Shown here piece after piece: positions 1 to 13,354 of a stretch of 28,500 bases of DNA. A program made the position numbers and the translations under genes. Below the pieces are notes generated by a model. It was not told where the DNA came from, did not search any database, and was given only the letters and a program-made list of their open reading frames with translations. The stretch covers positions 805,001 through 833,500 of the forward strand of contig JACVTC010000030.1 in assembly GCA_016946835.1 (NCBI GenBank), in the 5' to 3' direction. Numbering within the stretch: the first letter of the stretch is position 1; each line of letters begins with the position of its first letter. Source of the DNA: Neocallimastix lanati (nom. inval.). Lineage: Eukaryota > Neocallimastigomycota > Neocallimastigomycetes > Neocallimastigales > Neocallimastigaceae.

Positions 1-113
1 TCAATGGAATAGAATTTTTCTTCACCAGCAGGACATTTTTCACAGCATTTATTTTTAGCAAAAACAGCTGAAAATAAGGATAAAAGTAAAATAATTAAGG
101 AAAAGAGTTTCAT
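1..113 (-). CDS. Small secreted cysteine-containing protein, 5' end only
   Basis: On the minus strand an ATG at 113-111 opens a frame that runs off the left edge of the window, giving 37 codons. It begins MKLFSLIILLLSLFSAVFA, a textbook signal peptide: Lys after Met, a hydrophobic core, and a likely cut after VFA. The mature part starts KNKCCEKCPAGEEKF, with three Cys in the first seven residues, so a disulfide-containing secreted protein is likely. The ATG follows AT-rich, A-rich sequence as expected for these genes. I do not recognise a named family from so short a piece and assign no function. The 3' part, and whether there are introns, cannot be seen. Confidence 0.7.
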   Translation of the reverse strand, partial: MKLFSLIILLLSLFSAVFAKNKCCEKCPAGEEKFYSI

Positions 114-511
114 CTTGAATTTATTTTTTGTAGTTTTTATATTTTTAATTTTATTTTTTATTTTTTAGTTTTTTATTTTTTATTTTATATATATATATAT
201 TTTTTAATTTAATAACTTATTTGATTTTTAGTTTATATATATATAATTTATTTTAATTTTATTTTATTTTATTTTATTTTTTTTTTTTTTTGCTTTGGAA
301 TTTGTTAAACAAAAATTTTTGATTTATTTATATAGGCATGAAATCATTCCTCTCTATTCATGAGTAAATAGATATAGGTTCGGAGTGATTTCGGAACAAT
401 TTACAAGTCCACCACAAGATTAAAAAAATGATTTGAACTTCTTCCCTACACTATTTTTACATAAAAAAAAAAAAAAAAAAAAAAACTTTTCATTGTTAAG
501 AGTATGAATTT

Positions 512-542
<31 letters not shown>

Positions 543-980
543 TAAATATATATTTTTAATTTAATGAATCAATTAATTGTATTTAATAAAAATTTTTTTT
601 CTTATTTTAATTAAAATAATTTCGTGGTAAAATAAAAATTTTTTTTTTTCATAATATTAAACAATAAAAAATAATTCGTGTAACTTTAGATAAAAATAAA
701 AATAAAAATAAAATATAAAATATAAAAAATAAAACAAAAAAAATATATATATTACATATAAAATATAATAATATTAAAAGATTTTTTTTAATATTATATA
801 ATTATATTTCAATTTAATACATTAAATAATAAATAAATAAAATAAATACATAAAATAAAATAAAATAAAATAAAAAAATATATTAATCATATATCAATGT
901 AATATTTTTTAAATGATTATAATTTTTAATTGAATCATCTTTTTAAGTTTTTTACTTTACATTTTTTTTTTTTTTTTTTT

Positions 981-1048
981 AATTTCAACAATAGGTACTT
1001 AATGCATTTTTTTTTTTTAATTTCAACAATAGGTTCTTAATGCATTTT
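981..1048 (+). repeat. Two 30-bp direct repeats, 38-bp period
   Basis: Copies at 981-1010 and 1019-1048, separated by a short T run, differ by one base (GGTACTTAATGCATTT versus GGTTCTTAATGCATTT). The core GTACTTAATGCAT is the same as in the repeat array near 17351-17460, so this may be a stray pair of that family. Confidence 0.6.
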
Positions 1049-1117
1049 AATTTATCAAAAAAAAAAAAATAATTTGTGGTAATAAAAATAATTTGTGTTA
1101 AATAATCAATAAAAATA

Positions 1118-1220
<103 letters not shown>

Positions 1221-2065
1221 TTTTTTTTTTTATTATTTCTCCAAATTTTATTTTTTATAAATTTATAATTTTAATTTAATAATTTTAAACCACTGAAAAT
1301 TTTTTTTTTACACCTTATTATTATTTAAATTTATATTTATAATTTATTTTATTTTTAGAATTTTTTTTTTTTTCTAATTCTCTCCTATTCAATATTTTTT
1401 TTTAATAGTTATTTCTCTAAAAAACTTTTCAAACATTTCAAAAATTATTATTATTAAACATTTATTATTATTGTTATTTTTATATTATTTTTTATTAACT
1501 ATACTTATTTCTATTATTTATTACTACTTAATATTATCTTGTATTTATTATTTTCTTTTCAATATTAAATACAACAAAGATAATAAAGCACCATTGTATT
1601 GAAATATCGTTTAATACAACATATATATATATATAAATATATTTAATTAATAAAAAAAGGTAAAATAATTAATAAAAAATTATAATATCTAATTGTTATT
1701 AATAAACCTATTAATATTATCAAATTATAATACTTTTATTAAATAATAAAAAAAAAAATAAAAAAAATTCGAATTACCTATTAAATTATTCATTATAAGT
1801 GTATATCATTAAAAATTTTTATTTTATTTTATTTTATTTTATATTTTAATTTCGGATAATCTCCCCAATTGGATGAGTAGGGAAGTCTTTTTTATATGTC
1901 TCCTATTATAAAAAAAAAAAGAGAAAACATAAAAATAAATAAATAATATTAATAGTAATAATTAATAATTAATAATTAATAATTATTATTTTTATGATAT
2001 TTTATTATTTAAAATATATTAAATGAAGTTGCATTAAATAACAATAGTAATAATTTAATAAATAT

Positions 2066-2102
<37 letters not shown>

Positions 2103-2176
2103 TTATGAATTTATACCTCTTTTTAATACTATCTGGACTGAATTGATATTTATTTGTATAATTTAAACTTTTCGTT

Positions 2177-2215
<39 letters not shown>

Positions 2216-2263
2216 CTTAAAAGGCAATAATAATTTAAATTTCAAACACAACTATAAATAGTT

Positions 2264-2450
2264 GTAAAATTTTTATATATTCAAACGAATATACATATGT
2301 ATAACAACTTTCAAGTTATTTTCAATAGTTTTATATAAAAGTAATATAACTTATTATTATTATAGTAAAATTTTTATATATTCAAACGAATATACATATG
2401 TATAACAACTTTCAAGTTATTTTCAATAGTTTTATATAAAAGTAATATAA
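2264..2450 (+). repeat. 86-bp direct repeat, two copies
   Basis: Copies at 2264-2349 and 2365-2450 (period 101) read the same by eye over the whole 86 bp. Each contains the palindrome ATACATATGTAT. The 15-bp spacer is a TTA-rich stretch. The identity suggests a recent duplication. Confidence 0.85.
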
Positions 2451-2843
2451 TTTAACTAAAACATTATTAATTAAATAAATATAAAAAAAAAAAAAAAATA
2501 TTACAATTATTGTATTATGTAAAGTTATATTACTTAAGTAATATTTATATTTATTTAAATAATATTTTAGTTGAATTTGTTTATAATATTTAAATATAAT
2601 TAAATTCCTTTTAAAGATAGTTTACGTATTATTATTATTCTTTTTACTTTATGAATCATTCTTTTCATTTTTTAGGTTCTATTACTTTATAATTAAAAAT
2701 TTAAAAAATAAATAAAATAAATATAAAAATTAAAATAAAATGGAAAATAATATATTATTATTATTATTTTTTAAAAATTAATATTTTTCAAATTCTTTCA
2801 ATAATAAAAAAGGAATGATAAAATAAAATAAAATAAAATAAAA

Positions 2844-2875
<32 letters not shown>

Positions 2876-3406
2876 AATAAATAAAAATTAAATAAATTAT
2901 TTTATTTTATTTTTTATTTTAATATTTTATTTTAATTGATATTATCTTTTTATTTAAAATGTTTTAATTTTTTGTAAAGTAAATATAATTAACTTAATAA
3001 ATAAATAAAAAACTTAAAAAAAAAAAAAAAATAATAATTAAAGATAAAAAAAAAAAAAAAATAATAATTAAAGATAAAAAAAAAAAAAAAAAAGATATTG
3101 AAATATATTAAAATCATTTATAAAATGGTATTTTCATTATATATTATAAATTATATATATTTTATATTATTTCCTCTAAAAAACGATATTTATATATTAT
3201 TATTAATTATTATTATTATTTTTCATAAATTTTTTTTCTTTATTTTTATTCTTTTTATCATTTAAAATATTATAAGAAAAAAAAAAAAAAAACCTTTTTT
3301 TTTTTTTTTTGTTGTTGTTGTTTTGTTTTTTCTTCCTTTATAATATTTTGATGGTTATTAATTTTCTTTTAGAACTAATTTTTTTTTTTTTGTTTTTTTA
3401 AATTAT

Positions 3407-5482
3407 TTACATGCATTCAGGTGGAAGATCATAGTTATCTGTGAAAACATAGGAAGAACCATTTTCAGTAGCTGGTTCTGCATTAACACCCATACCACGT
3501 TTAGCGAAACCTTTCCAAATAGCACAATGTAAATCTTCATTATTGAAACGTTGTTTCTGAGCAAGAATAATAGAATCACGAGCTTCTAAGAATGTTGGAT
3601 TACATGGTTGAATCTTTACAGCATCAATAACAATTTGAATCTATTTTTTTTTTTATAATAAAAAAAAATTTTTTTTTCATTAATTATATATTATATAAAT
3701 ATATATATATATATTTTTTTTCTTTCATTAATATTCTATAATTTTTTTTTTTTTTTTTATTTATAATAATATTATATATAAGAAATAAATAAAATGTAAT
3801 AAAAAATAAAAAATACTTACGGCAAGAACATTTCCTTTAGATTGAAGAGTAATTTTACCGTTAGAAACATCTTCGGAAACATCATCAGCAATACCATGTA
3901 AATCAATAATGTTCCATAAAACTTCATTTAAAGCATTTACCCAAACTTCACCACCCATATGACATTCTAATTGACCATCTATTGGATAAGTTAAGGATTG
4001 ATAAGTTAAATCATTAACACTCATATCAGTACAAATTGGTTTAGATCTAGCGAAAGTACCGTAAAGCCATTCAAACATGGTAAAGGGATCTTCACGTTTG
4101 CTTTCAGAGTTAAGTTCCATGGCAATGGCAAAGAAATCACTCCAACCTTCACTGAGGGCATTTGCTTCATCACTACTTAAACAACTGGTCTTATCTGGTC
4201 CTCCAGTTAAACGTTGAGTGACGCCATGACTGTATTCATGAATCATAATTTGATTGACGAGAGCAGAATCTCTTTCAGGGGTTTTAGAGGTGAATGGGTA
4301 AAGTCTCATCTTTGGAGAGTAACCATCCACTGGAGTAGCAAAATTAGCATTATTAGTACCCGAACGATCTTGAATTAATACCTTCACTGGATCATCACCA
4401 ACACCACCTTTACCAAAGTTATTAACTTGGAAGTTACCAAATTGTTCATTGAAACCGAAATGATAATAAATATCATGTAATTTATTCGTTAAAACGAAGA
4501 CGTTAGTAGCCGCGGCATCAAAGTAATCCTCAACCTTTGGAGCGTCAAGATCTAATGGATAATCAAAAATTAAACTTTCTCCACCATTAGCTCTCTTGGT
4601 TTCCATATCAATCTCCGAACCTTGATGGTTTTCCTGAACAATGATATTATTACCTGAAGTATCGGTAGAGGAGGTATATTCATCAATTTTGTGCCAACCT
4701 AATGGCGAAGCGGTTTTATCATAGGGGTCAACAAAAAGCATACGACCATTGGTAATATCAATTTTATTCCAAGGGATAGCGTTGTAAACAGCGTGACTTG
4801 CAATATTTTCAACATTTAATAAACCACCCGTAGTGGTACTAATTCTAGCTAAGTACCAAATTTCACCAATTTCAAGGGATAATTCCCAGACACTATCGAC
4901 GTACTTTTCAGAGATGGTAATGTATTTCTTCTCACCTCTAGCTTTTTTATCATAAGTGAAGCTTACACCTTCAATGGTGTAAATACCGTTCTTTTCACTG
5001 AACTCCGTTTCCTCCTTATCATATTTAAAGTTGAAATATTCTGCCACCTTGGCCAAGGCATCCTCCACATCTAAATCTAAACTTTCAAGACCTTCCTTTG
5101 TTGGATCAAATTTTTCAACATTTTCCCAAAGGGCCATACCAGAAGAAATAATGGTTCTAGTTGGAATATCGATATTAATATTAGCTGCACTGTTAATAAT
5201 TTCATAGCCATCAATAGCTTGTGAAACATGTACATAGGCCGTATTAGCTTCTTCATTTTTTAAAACATTACCAATTTTGAATTCCATTTTTGGATATTCC
5301 TTCCTTAAAGCATCCAAAGAAATTTGAGTGATATTTAACGGCACAGCAAAATCTACAGCTGAACTTTGAGCTGGCTTTTCATAATATTGAACAACCTTTT
5401 TTGGGAAGAAACTTCCTGCATTAGCTGAAGAGAAAATGCATGAAGCAATAATAATAGCCGTCTTTAAATTACAGTATTTCAT
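3407..5482 (-). CDS. Secreted M36 metalloprotease (fungalysin), two exons
   Basis: Spliced CDS is complement(3407..3640, 3821..5482): 554 + 77 codons, 631 residues, a normal length for fungalysins. These are zinc endopeptidases secreted as zymogens that degrade extracellular protein. A signal peptide ends about SSANA (residue 22). Next comes an FTP/PepSY-like propeptide to about residue 230, then the catalytic domain starting near AVYNAIPW. The active-site HEYSH gives zinc ligands H415 and H419 and catalytic E416. The third ligand, E445 in NALSEGWSDFF, is 26 residues on, the spacing of the Aspergillus enzymes. Exon 2 supplies the conserved C-terminus (DAVKIQPCNPTF, IWKGFAKRGMGV). The start is chosen because the signal peptide begins there and an A-rich leader precedes it. 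No defect is seen. The neighbours give no operon-like context. Confidence 0.95.
3641..3820 (-). other. Intron of the fungalysin gene
   Basis: A 180-bp, almost wholly A+T intron. The donor GTAAGT occupies 3820-3815 on the minus strand, right after codon 554 (Ala). The acceptor TAG is at 3643-3641. It is phase 0. Joining gives the family-typical stretch NVLA/IQIVIDAVKIQPC, whereas reading through gives a low-complexity tail. That supports the splice. Confidence 0.9.
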
Positions 5483-5688
5483 TTTTTTTTATTAAAATGT
5501 TTTTCTTTTTCCTTTTTAAATTTTATTTTTTTTATGTTAATGGTTTAATTATTTTTAATAAATTTTGACAAATAGATATATTAAAATTTTGAATTTATTT
5601 TTTTTAGTTATATTTTATATCTTCTATTATTATCTATATTTTTATTTAAAATAACTTATAATTTTAATAAAAGGGTTACTATATTTTG

Positions 5689-5719
<31 letters not shown>

Positions 5720-6469
5720 TTTTTAAATATTATTCAATAATATTTAATTTATAGAGTTATTATTTCAAATTTTTTTTTTTTTTATTAACTGGTTTGATAA
5801 ATTATTATGTTGAATATATTATCTAATATTTTATAATTCTATTTTTTTTTTTTTTTATTATTATTATATTCAAATAATATTTTCTTCTTTATAAATATTT
5901 AATTTTAATATATAATTTCCACTATATCAAATAGTTTTATATTATATATAATGTTAAAAAAAAAAAGAAAAGGTTTGTTTAAATTTAAGCTCTACTTAAA
6001 ATTTTTAAAATAAAAATAATTATTATATAAATTATTTTTTTACTCTTCTTTTTTTAATTCTAAATTGTTTAAATAATAAATATTTTATAAAAACTATTTC
6101 TATTTACAACAATAATATACAGTATAAAAAATAATATTTTTTTTTTTTTTTGAAACTTTTTTTGAGTATTTATAAAAAAAAATATATATATATATATATT
6201 ATATATTATATATTTATTAAAGGTTAATATAAATTATCATTTAATTAAATTTACTTCATTATAATAAATTTATACAATAGTATAAATATGAAACATATTT
6301 TAATATATAATAAAATTTATAATTTAATATATTTCATCATCAAATAAAATAAATTAAAAAGTGATTTTCAGTTATATTCAATTTAAATAAATGATAAAGT
6401 ATTTTTAATATTTATTTAAAATTTATTAATATTTAAAGTTTTTTTTTATTTTATTATTATTATTATAAT

Positions 6470-6533
6470 TATTATTTATTATTTATTATTATTATTATTT
6501 TATTTCGTTGTTGGAGTAATTATTTATTATTTA

Positions 6534-6578
<45 letters not shown>

Positions 6579-6580
6579 GA
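6470..6580 (+). repeat. Interrupted (ATT)n microsatellite
   Basis: ATT/TTA triplets interrupted by TTTCGTTGTTGGAGTAA near 6505, ending in a clean TTA run just before 6580. Confidence 0.8.
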
Positions 6581-7109
6581 AAGTAATGATTAAACAAAGA
6601 AAAAAATAATTTTATTATAATTTTATAGATGTTTTTTATTGTTTACTAATAATAAATTCTCAAATAAAAATTTTATTCAACGGTAAATGAAAACCAAAAA
6701 AAAAAAAAAAAAAAAAAAAAAACCAAAAAAAAAAATTAAAATTTTTTTAAACTTTATGTTTTATGTTTTCATTTTATCTATTGTAATGTAATGTAATGTA
6801 TTTATAATGTATTTATATTAAATATACAAATTATATTAAAGTTAGAACAAGAAATCTTTAAGATTAACAACTATAAATAGATAATTTATTTATATTTTAT
6901 ATTTTATATTTTATATTTTATATTTATTTTATTAATATAAATATAAATATATTTTTTTTAATATAAATAATAATAAATTTATTTATATATTTAACTCTTT
7001 TTTTATATTTTTTTTTATTTTTTTTATTTTTTATTTGAATTAAATTTCAAGGTTTTCTCTTAACTAAATCAAACCAAACAAACAAAATAAATATATTTAT
7101 AGTTATTTA

Positions 7110-7229
7110 CATAAAATTATAAATAAAATTATAAATAAATAAATAAAATTATAAATAAATAAATAAATAAAATTATAAATAAATAAATAAATAAATTATA
7201 AATAAATAAATTATAAATAAATAAAATTA

Positions 7230-7260
<31 letters not shown>

Positions 7261-7275
7261 AATAAATAAATAAAA
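7110..7275 (+). repeat. TAAA/ATTATAAA minisatellite
   Basis: Runs of AAATA units punctuated about every 17-30 bp by AAATTATAAA, in irregular order. Non-coding. Confidence 0.8.
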
Positions 7276-9074
7276 ACTCTAATAATTATGCTTTGAGGTG
7301 GTACAAATTTAGAAATGATGATTCTTGATTGTATTTCATTAAATTAAAAATTAATTATTTCATATTTAATGAATTTATTTTTTTTATTTTATTAAAAATT
7401 AATAATTAAAGTTTATAATTTTCTTTTATTAATTATTATTATTTTATTTATATATTTATATAGTAATAATTATATATTTATATATTTATATATCTTTATA
7501 TTTTTTTTTAACTTTAATAAATAAATAAAAATTTTTAGTATGAAAATGATGATGATAATTATTTATTAATTAAATTTGATAGACCGTCTTTAAACATTTA
7601 TTTTTTTATTATTATTTTTTTTATTTAATTGAAAAGTTTATTTAAAATAATGTTTCAATGGATATAAATTAAAATAAAATAAAAAAAAAGCTTTTTTTTT
7701 TTCTTTATTATTTTTCCTTATATTTTTTAACAATTAACTTTATATTCACCCTTTATTATTGCTCTATTTAACTAATTTTTATAAAATAAAATGAAGACTT
7801 TTTATTTTCTTTACTTTTTTTTTTTTTTTTTTTTTTTAATTTTTATTCTTTTTTTTTTATGTTTTAGAAACTAAATTATAATTAATTTAATAATTTAAAA
7901 TTAATAAAATTTAACTCTATAATTATCAATAATATTAATAATTCAAATTAAAATGAAATAAATAAAAAAATAATAAAAAAAAAAATTTAATATCGTTTAA
8001 AAAAAAAATATTTCTTCACAGGAGAATAATAAAAATTTTTTTATTTGTTTAATTAATTAAATAAATAAATAAAAATAAAATAATGATTTTCATTTAATTT
8101 GATCCTAATATTTATAAGAGATAACCAATGATTTTTGTTAAAGACATACCTATAAAATAGAAGTTAATAAAATAGAAAATTTTATATAAAAAATAAAAAT
8201 AAAAATGAAAAGGAAAATAAAAATAAAAAAGAAAGGAAAAAGGAATAAATGAAATGAGAAGAATGAAAATATTTTATGATTATGATTATTATTTTTATTT
8301 AATAAGCTCCTCTTATTTTAAAGTATGAGTTAATTTTACCAATGAATTTTTTTTTTATAGAAAATAGTTTTTTTTTTTTTTTTCTTTTAAATTTTTTAAT
8401 TTTTGTTTGAATATAAAATTAAAGATGACTTCAAGTGAACAAATAATTCCAGAAGATTTTTTTTTTTATTTTTCTATAATCCTTTTTTTTCTAAATCAAT
8501 AGAATGTTGAAAGTGTTAAAATTATTTATTTATCATATTATTTATTTATTTTTTTTTTATTATATTATTATTATTATTTTTAATATAATTAATTATTATT
8601 TATTTATTTCATTTAAAAATAAATCAAATCAAATAGACAGAAATTAATAAAAAGAAATATTAATAATAACTAATAATTCTGCATTAGTATTATTAATTTT
8701 ATTATAAATTTTTATAATATCAAGAACGAAATTTATTATTATTATTATTATAAAATTAAATAATTAATTTACAGTAAATAATAATAATATTATTATTTTA
8801 TTAATATAATTTAAATTTTTTTTTTTAAAATGAAGAATTTAATATCAATCAGAAATTATTTTATTTTATTGATTAATAGCATTATTTTTATTAAAAAAAA
8901 AAAAAAAAAGGAACAAAATTTAAATAAAATTATTTCATGCTATTATTTTATATAATTTAATTATTATTATTATTATTATTATTATATTAAAATTTTATTA
9001 TTTTTATTTTATTTTTATATTATTTTTTTTATATTTTATAATATTTGGTTTATATGATATATAATTATAAAAAA

Positions 9075-9152
9075 ATATTATTAATATAACATTGAATTTT
9101 GATATTATAAAAAATATTATTAAATATCAAAATTCAATGTCTTATTAATAAT
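9075..9152. repeat. Imperfect inverted repeat, about 31-bp arms
   Basis: The 16-bp core ACATTGAATTTTGATA at 9089-9104 is perfectly complementary to 9125-9140. Pairing extends outward with a few mismatches (ATTAATA against TATTAAT). The loop is about 20 nt. It could be a hairpin or a miniature inverted-repeat relic. Confidence 0.75.
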
Positions 9153-9900
9153 TTTAATTTTAATTTTAATTTTAATTCTTAACATTATATATTATATAAT
9201 ATATTATTTTTATATTATTTTTATATTTATTTATGTCATTTAATATCATTTATGATTTCTTGTTTATGTTTAATTCATTTAAATATAAAATTTATAATTT
9301 ATAATTTTTTTTCCTTTTTATCCATATTATTATTATTTTTTTTTATTTATTTAAATTTTATTTATTATTTTTAGATATTTAATTTTTTTTTTTTTTTTTT
9401 TTTAAAAATTTTTAAATAGTTTTAAAATTTCTAAAGATTTTAATTTAAACTATTATTTAACTTTAAAATATTTCAAATAAAAAAAATTTAAAAAAAATTT
9501 AAAAAAAAAAAAAATTTAAAAAAAAAAAATAAAAAATTAAAAATTATAATTTATTAAAAGTTTAAAAACTAACTTTTAAATTAAAAAAATTTTTAATATC
9601 TGAAGATTTTCATTTTCATGAAGGAGGAGAGAACCAATAACTGAATAAGTTTTCATTATGCAACAATTCATTATAAAAAAAAAATAATTGAAGGAATATT
9701 TTTTTTTAATGGAAAAAAAAAAAAAACTAAATTCATAAAAATCCATAATAGTTAAGATTGAATAATTTAATAGTAGTAGATTTGATTATTCTATTAATTA
9801 ATAAAATTGTTTAAATGTTTTTTATATTTATAATATATAAAAAATAAGTTAATATTTATATAATTTTATATTATATTTAAAAAAAAAAGTTTGATATTTA

Positions 9901-9966
9901 TTTTTTTTTATATAATGTTGAAGTAATTTTTTTTTTTTTTTTACTTCAACATTATATAAAAAAAAA
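9901..9966. repeat. Perfect inverted repeat, 26-bp arms with T14 loop
   Basis: 9901-9926 (ending TATAATGTTGAAGTAA) is exactly complementary to 9941-9966 (starting TTACTTCAACATTATA). The loop is 14 T. The inner 17 bp are not homopolymer, so chance pairing is unlikely. Confidence 0.9.
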
Positions 9967-11584
9967 AGTTTTAGTAATTAAAAAATTTCCTGTAGAATTG
10001 AATGGTTAAATTCTTTTTTGATCCATTAAATAAAAAAATTAGGATTTTTCATTGTTCAATGCATATTAATAGTATGTATTAAATTGTTTCATTTTATGAA
10101 TGTTTTTTTAATAAATTAGAAATGAAAATTTCTTAAATTAGTTACAATTAAACTTTTTTTTTTTTTAATAATTAATAAGTTTTAAAATTTACGGCATATG
10201 AACAAAAGTTTAATAAAATTAAATTAAAAATAAATAATAAAAAATAAAATAAAAAAATAAAATTAAAAAATAAAAAATAAAAAAATAAAAAAGAGACATT
10301 TTTATATCAAAAAATAAAATAAAAAAAATTTATGATCTTTTTTATATGTTTCAATTTATATTAAAAAAATAAAATAAAATAAAATAAAGTTAAAAATTAA
10401 ATTAAAATGTTAAAAATTTAAATAAATAATTGAAAAAAAAATTTTTTTTTATAACTACTTAAAAAAAGTGCATATAATAAAATTCAATTTATTTCAATTC
10501 ATTTCATATTTGTATATTGAGTAGATTTTTATTTTTTACTTTTTTATTCATCATTATTTATTTATTTTTATTTATATTTTTTTATTAATTGTTAATTTTT
10601 GAATTCTAAATTTTGAGAGTTGATAATAAGTTTTAAACCTAAAACATTATAATGAATTTTAAAAAGAAAAAAAATTAATAGATATTAAACTAAGATTAGA
10701 ATTAAAAAAACACACACACATATATATATATATCAATAAAAAATAAAATAAAATATTGTATAACTATGAAATAAAATGTATTTGAATTTAATTTCTATCT
10801 TATTTATCAGTATTTTTACCTTGAATAATTATCAAAATTTATAAAAAAAATTACCAACAAAAAAAAATAAAATAAAATAAAAACAAATAAACTATAAATT
10901 AATACTTTTTTTTTTTGATTTCAATAAAACTATTGAATTTTTTAATTTTTATTTTTATTTTATTTTTTATTTTTAAAACCATTATTAATATTTTTATTTA
11001 TATTTATGAGTATGTTTTTATTTTTATTTATTTTTTTTTTATTTATATAATTTTTATAATTTTTTTTTTATTGATTAATTATTTTTATATATTAAATCCA
11101 TTTATAAATTTCATCTCATCATGAGATGATAGAGATCATAATTTTTTTTTACTTTTTGCACTTTAATTTATTATAAAAAAAAATAATTATTTTTATTCTC
11201 CATTATCTTTAATTTTATATTACTTAGAGTTCATTTTTTAATTTATATATATTAAGAATATATTAAAAAGTTAACAAATCATCTTTGATTTTTTTTATAT
11301 AAAAAAGGAAAAAGGATTAAGAAATAAAATTTTTTTTGTTATTACTATATATTATATATTATATATATAATTTTTTTTTAATTTTATTATTATTGTTATA
11401 TTATTTATTATTTATATATACATAAAAGGTATTAATTCATTATTGATATAATATATATAATCTATATTTTCAATAAACCAATAAAAATCTTTAAAAATAA
11501 TAATAAAAATAAAATAAATAAAAAAAAAAATTTTTAATAATGTTGAAAATGAATTAATTTTAAACATTAATAAATAACAATAAT

Positions 11585-12115
11585 TTAATAAATACTTAAA
11601 TAATAAATAATAAATAATAAATAATAAAAATAATAAATAATAAATAATAAATAATAAATAATAAATAATTGAATAATAAATAATAAATAATAAATAATAA
11701 ATAATAAATAATAAATTATAAATAAAAAATTAAAAATAATAAATAATAATAAATAATAAATAATAAATAATAAATAATAAATAATTGAATAACTAAATAA
11801 CAAATAATAAATAATAAATAAATAAATAATAAAGAATAAATAATAAATAAATAAATAATAAATAATAAATAATAAATAATAAATAATTGAATAATAAATA
11901 ATAAATAATTGAATAATAAATAATAAATAATAAATAATTGAATAATAAATAATTGAATAATAAATAATAAATAATAAATAATTGAATAATAAATAATTGA
12001 ATAATAAATAATAAATAATTGAATAATAAATAATAAATAATAAATAATAAATAATTGAATAATAAATAATAAATAATAAATAATTGAATAATATATAATA
12101 AATAATAAATAAATA
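11585..12115 (+). repeat. TAAATAA / AATTGAA minisatellite, about 530 bp
   Basis: A long array of AATAAATAATAA units interrupted at irregular intervals by AATTGAATAA. It leaves ORF-like frames on both strands that are not genes. Confidence 0.9.
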
Positions 12116-12589
12116 TTTAAATATTTAAATAAATAAATAATAATATTATTATTATAATTATTATTATATATTTTATTTAATTTATTTATTTTAAGTATTT
12201 ATTTTATTTTCACATATAATATTTTTTTATTTATTTATTTTTTTATTTTTTTATTTTTTTATTTTTTTTTATTTTTATTTTTTTTTTTTAGGTAGTTATA
12301 ATGAATAATTAATTATTACATCATTTATTTGAAACATTAATAACACAAGAAAAAAAAAATTTTTTTTTAAACGAAACAAAAAAAAAAAGAAAAATATTTA
12401 TTGTTTTTTTTTTTTTAATATGAGTTTTTAATTAAAATTTAATAGTTACAATAAAAAAAATTTGTATAAATATTATACATATTCAATAATGAGATAACAT
12501 TTAATATGAATATATAATATTGGTAAACCATACTTTACAAAATAAATAGCTCTGAATATTTAATTATGAAAAATAATAATAATAATAAT

Positions 12590-12960
12590 AATTTAGACAT
12601 ACACAATGACGACTCATCTCCCATTATGACCATATCAGATATAACTGTTAAAGTATGATATTTACTGACATACTAGTACAGCGTCCCCCCCCCTCCACAA
12701 CGTCGTTACACATGTGCCTGTGGCTGTATTTCCTTATACATTCCTTATATATATATATCTCCATATTGACCAACGAGCATCCGAATTGGGAACCATGTAC
12801 CCCCCTATTCCAGTGAAATGTAATCCTTTGGCAATGAGGACAATAATATCAAATATCATTCGTGCCTATGATTAAGAGGTAGTGACGTTATAGCAGAGGT
12901 TGGGTCCAATATGCCGCCAAGGGGAAAGTCTTTTTAGATACTATGGTGTATTTAATTATG
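12590..12960. other. G+C-richer island, unidentified relic
   Basis: About 370 bp with mixed base composition (poly-C run near 12686-12695, GCCTGTGGCTG, GCCGCCAAGGGG) inside very AT-rich DNA. Short protein-like stretches can be read on the minus strand (for example VISDMVIMGDESSLCMSK, GGILDPTSAITSLPLNH), but stops and frameshifts break every frame. I recognise no tRNA, rRNA or named protein. It is probably an eroded piece of an inserted element. Confidence 0.45.
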
Positions 12961-13255
12961 AGATTTTTCTTATTTTTCTTCTTTTTTTTTTTTTTTTTTT
13001 AATTTACATTTACAAAACAGAATGACATTGTTTATGTTGTTTCTGTTATTTTGTTACAGCATATTCATTTAATTTTTTTTTTTTTTTTTTTTTCTGAACA
13101 ATTTCGATATTAGTCCAAGTAACATTTATAGGAATAAATTTTAATATATAAAATTCAGTTGTTAAATTATAAAAATATCGTTATAATTTATATATCTGAT
13201 ATTTAATATATAAAATTTTTATATTATTAATAAATAAGTAAATAAAATAAATAAG

Positions 13256-13292
<37 letters not shown>

Positions 13293-13354
13293 GATGTAGT
13301 TTTTTGCTTTCTTTGATAGCTGTTTTTAAGATTTTTTTTTTTATAGACTAAAGA

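Larger units (their letters stand above)
5483..12589. other. Long AT-rich gene-free region
   Basis: About 7.1 kb of simple A+T sequence. The longest frames inside it (10915-11124 plus; 11585-11803 minus) consist almost only of F/I/Y/L/N and follow from AT or TAAATAA repeats, so they are not genes. A 25-codon frame at 8425-8502 starts MTSSEQIIPEDFF but then becomes T-run translation and is not supported. The fungalysin promoter must lie in 5483 to about 5900, but no clear TATA element can be told from the background. Inverted repeats and minisatellites are listed separately. Confidence 0.75.

Noticed and set aside
8425-8502. 25-codon frame starting MTSSEQIIPEDFF
   Set aside because: Becomes T-run translation after 13 residues; no splice donor or further exon could be supported.
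10915-11124. 69-codon plus-strand frame
   Set aside because: Only F, I, L, Y and N from T-rich DNA; no protein-like composition or context.
11585-11803. 72-codon minus-strand frame
   Set aside because: Direct translation of the TAAATAA minisatellite.
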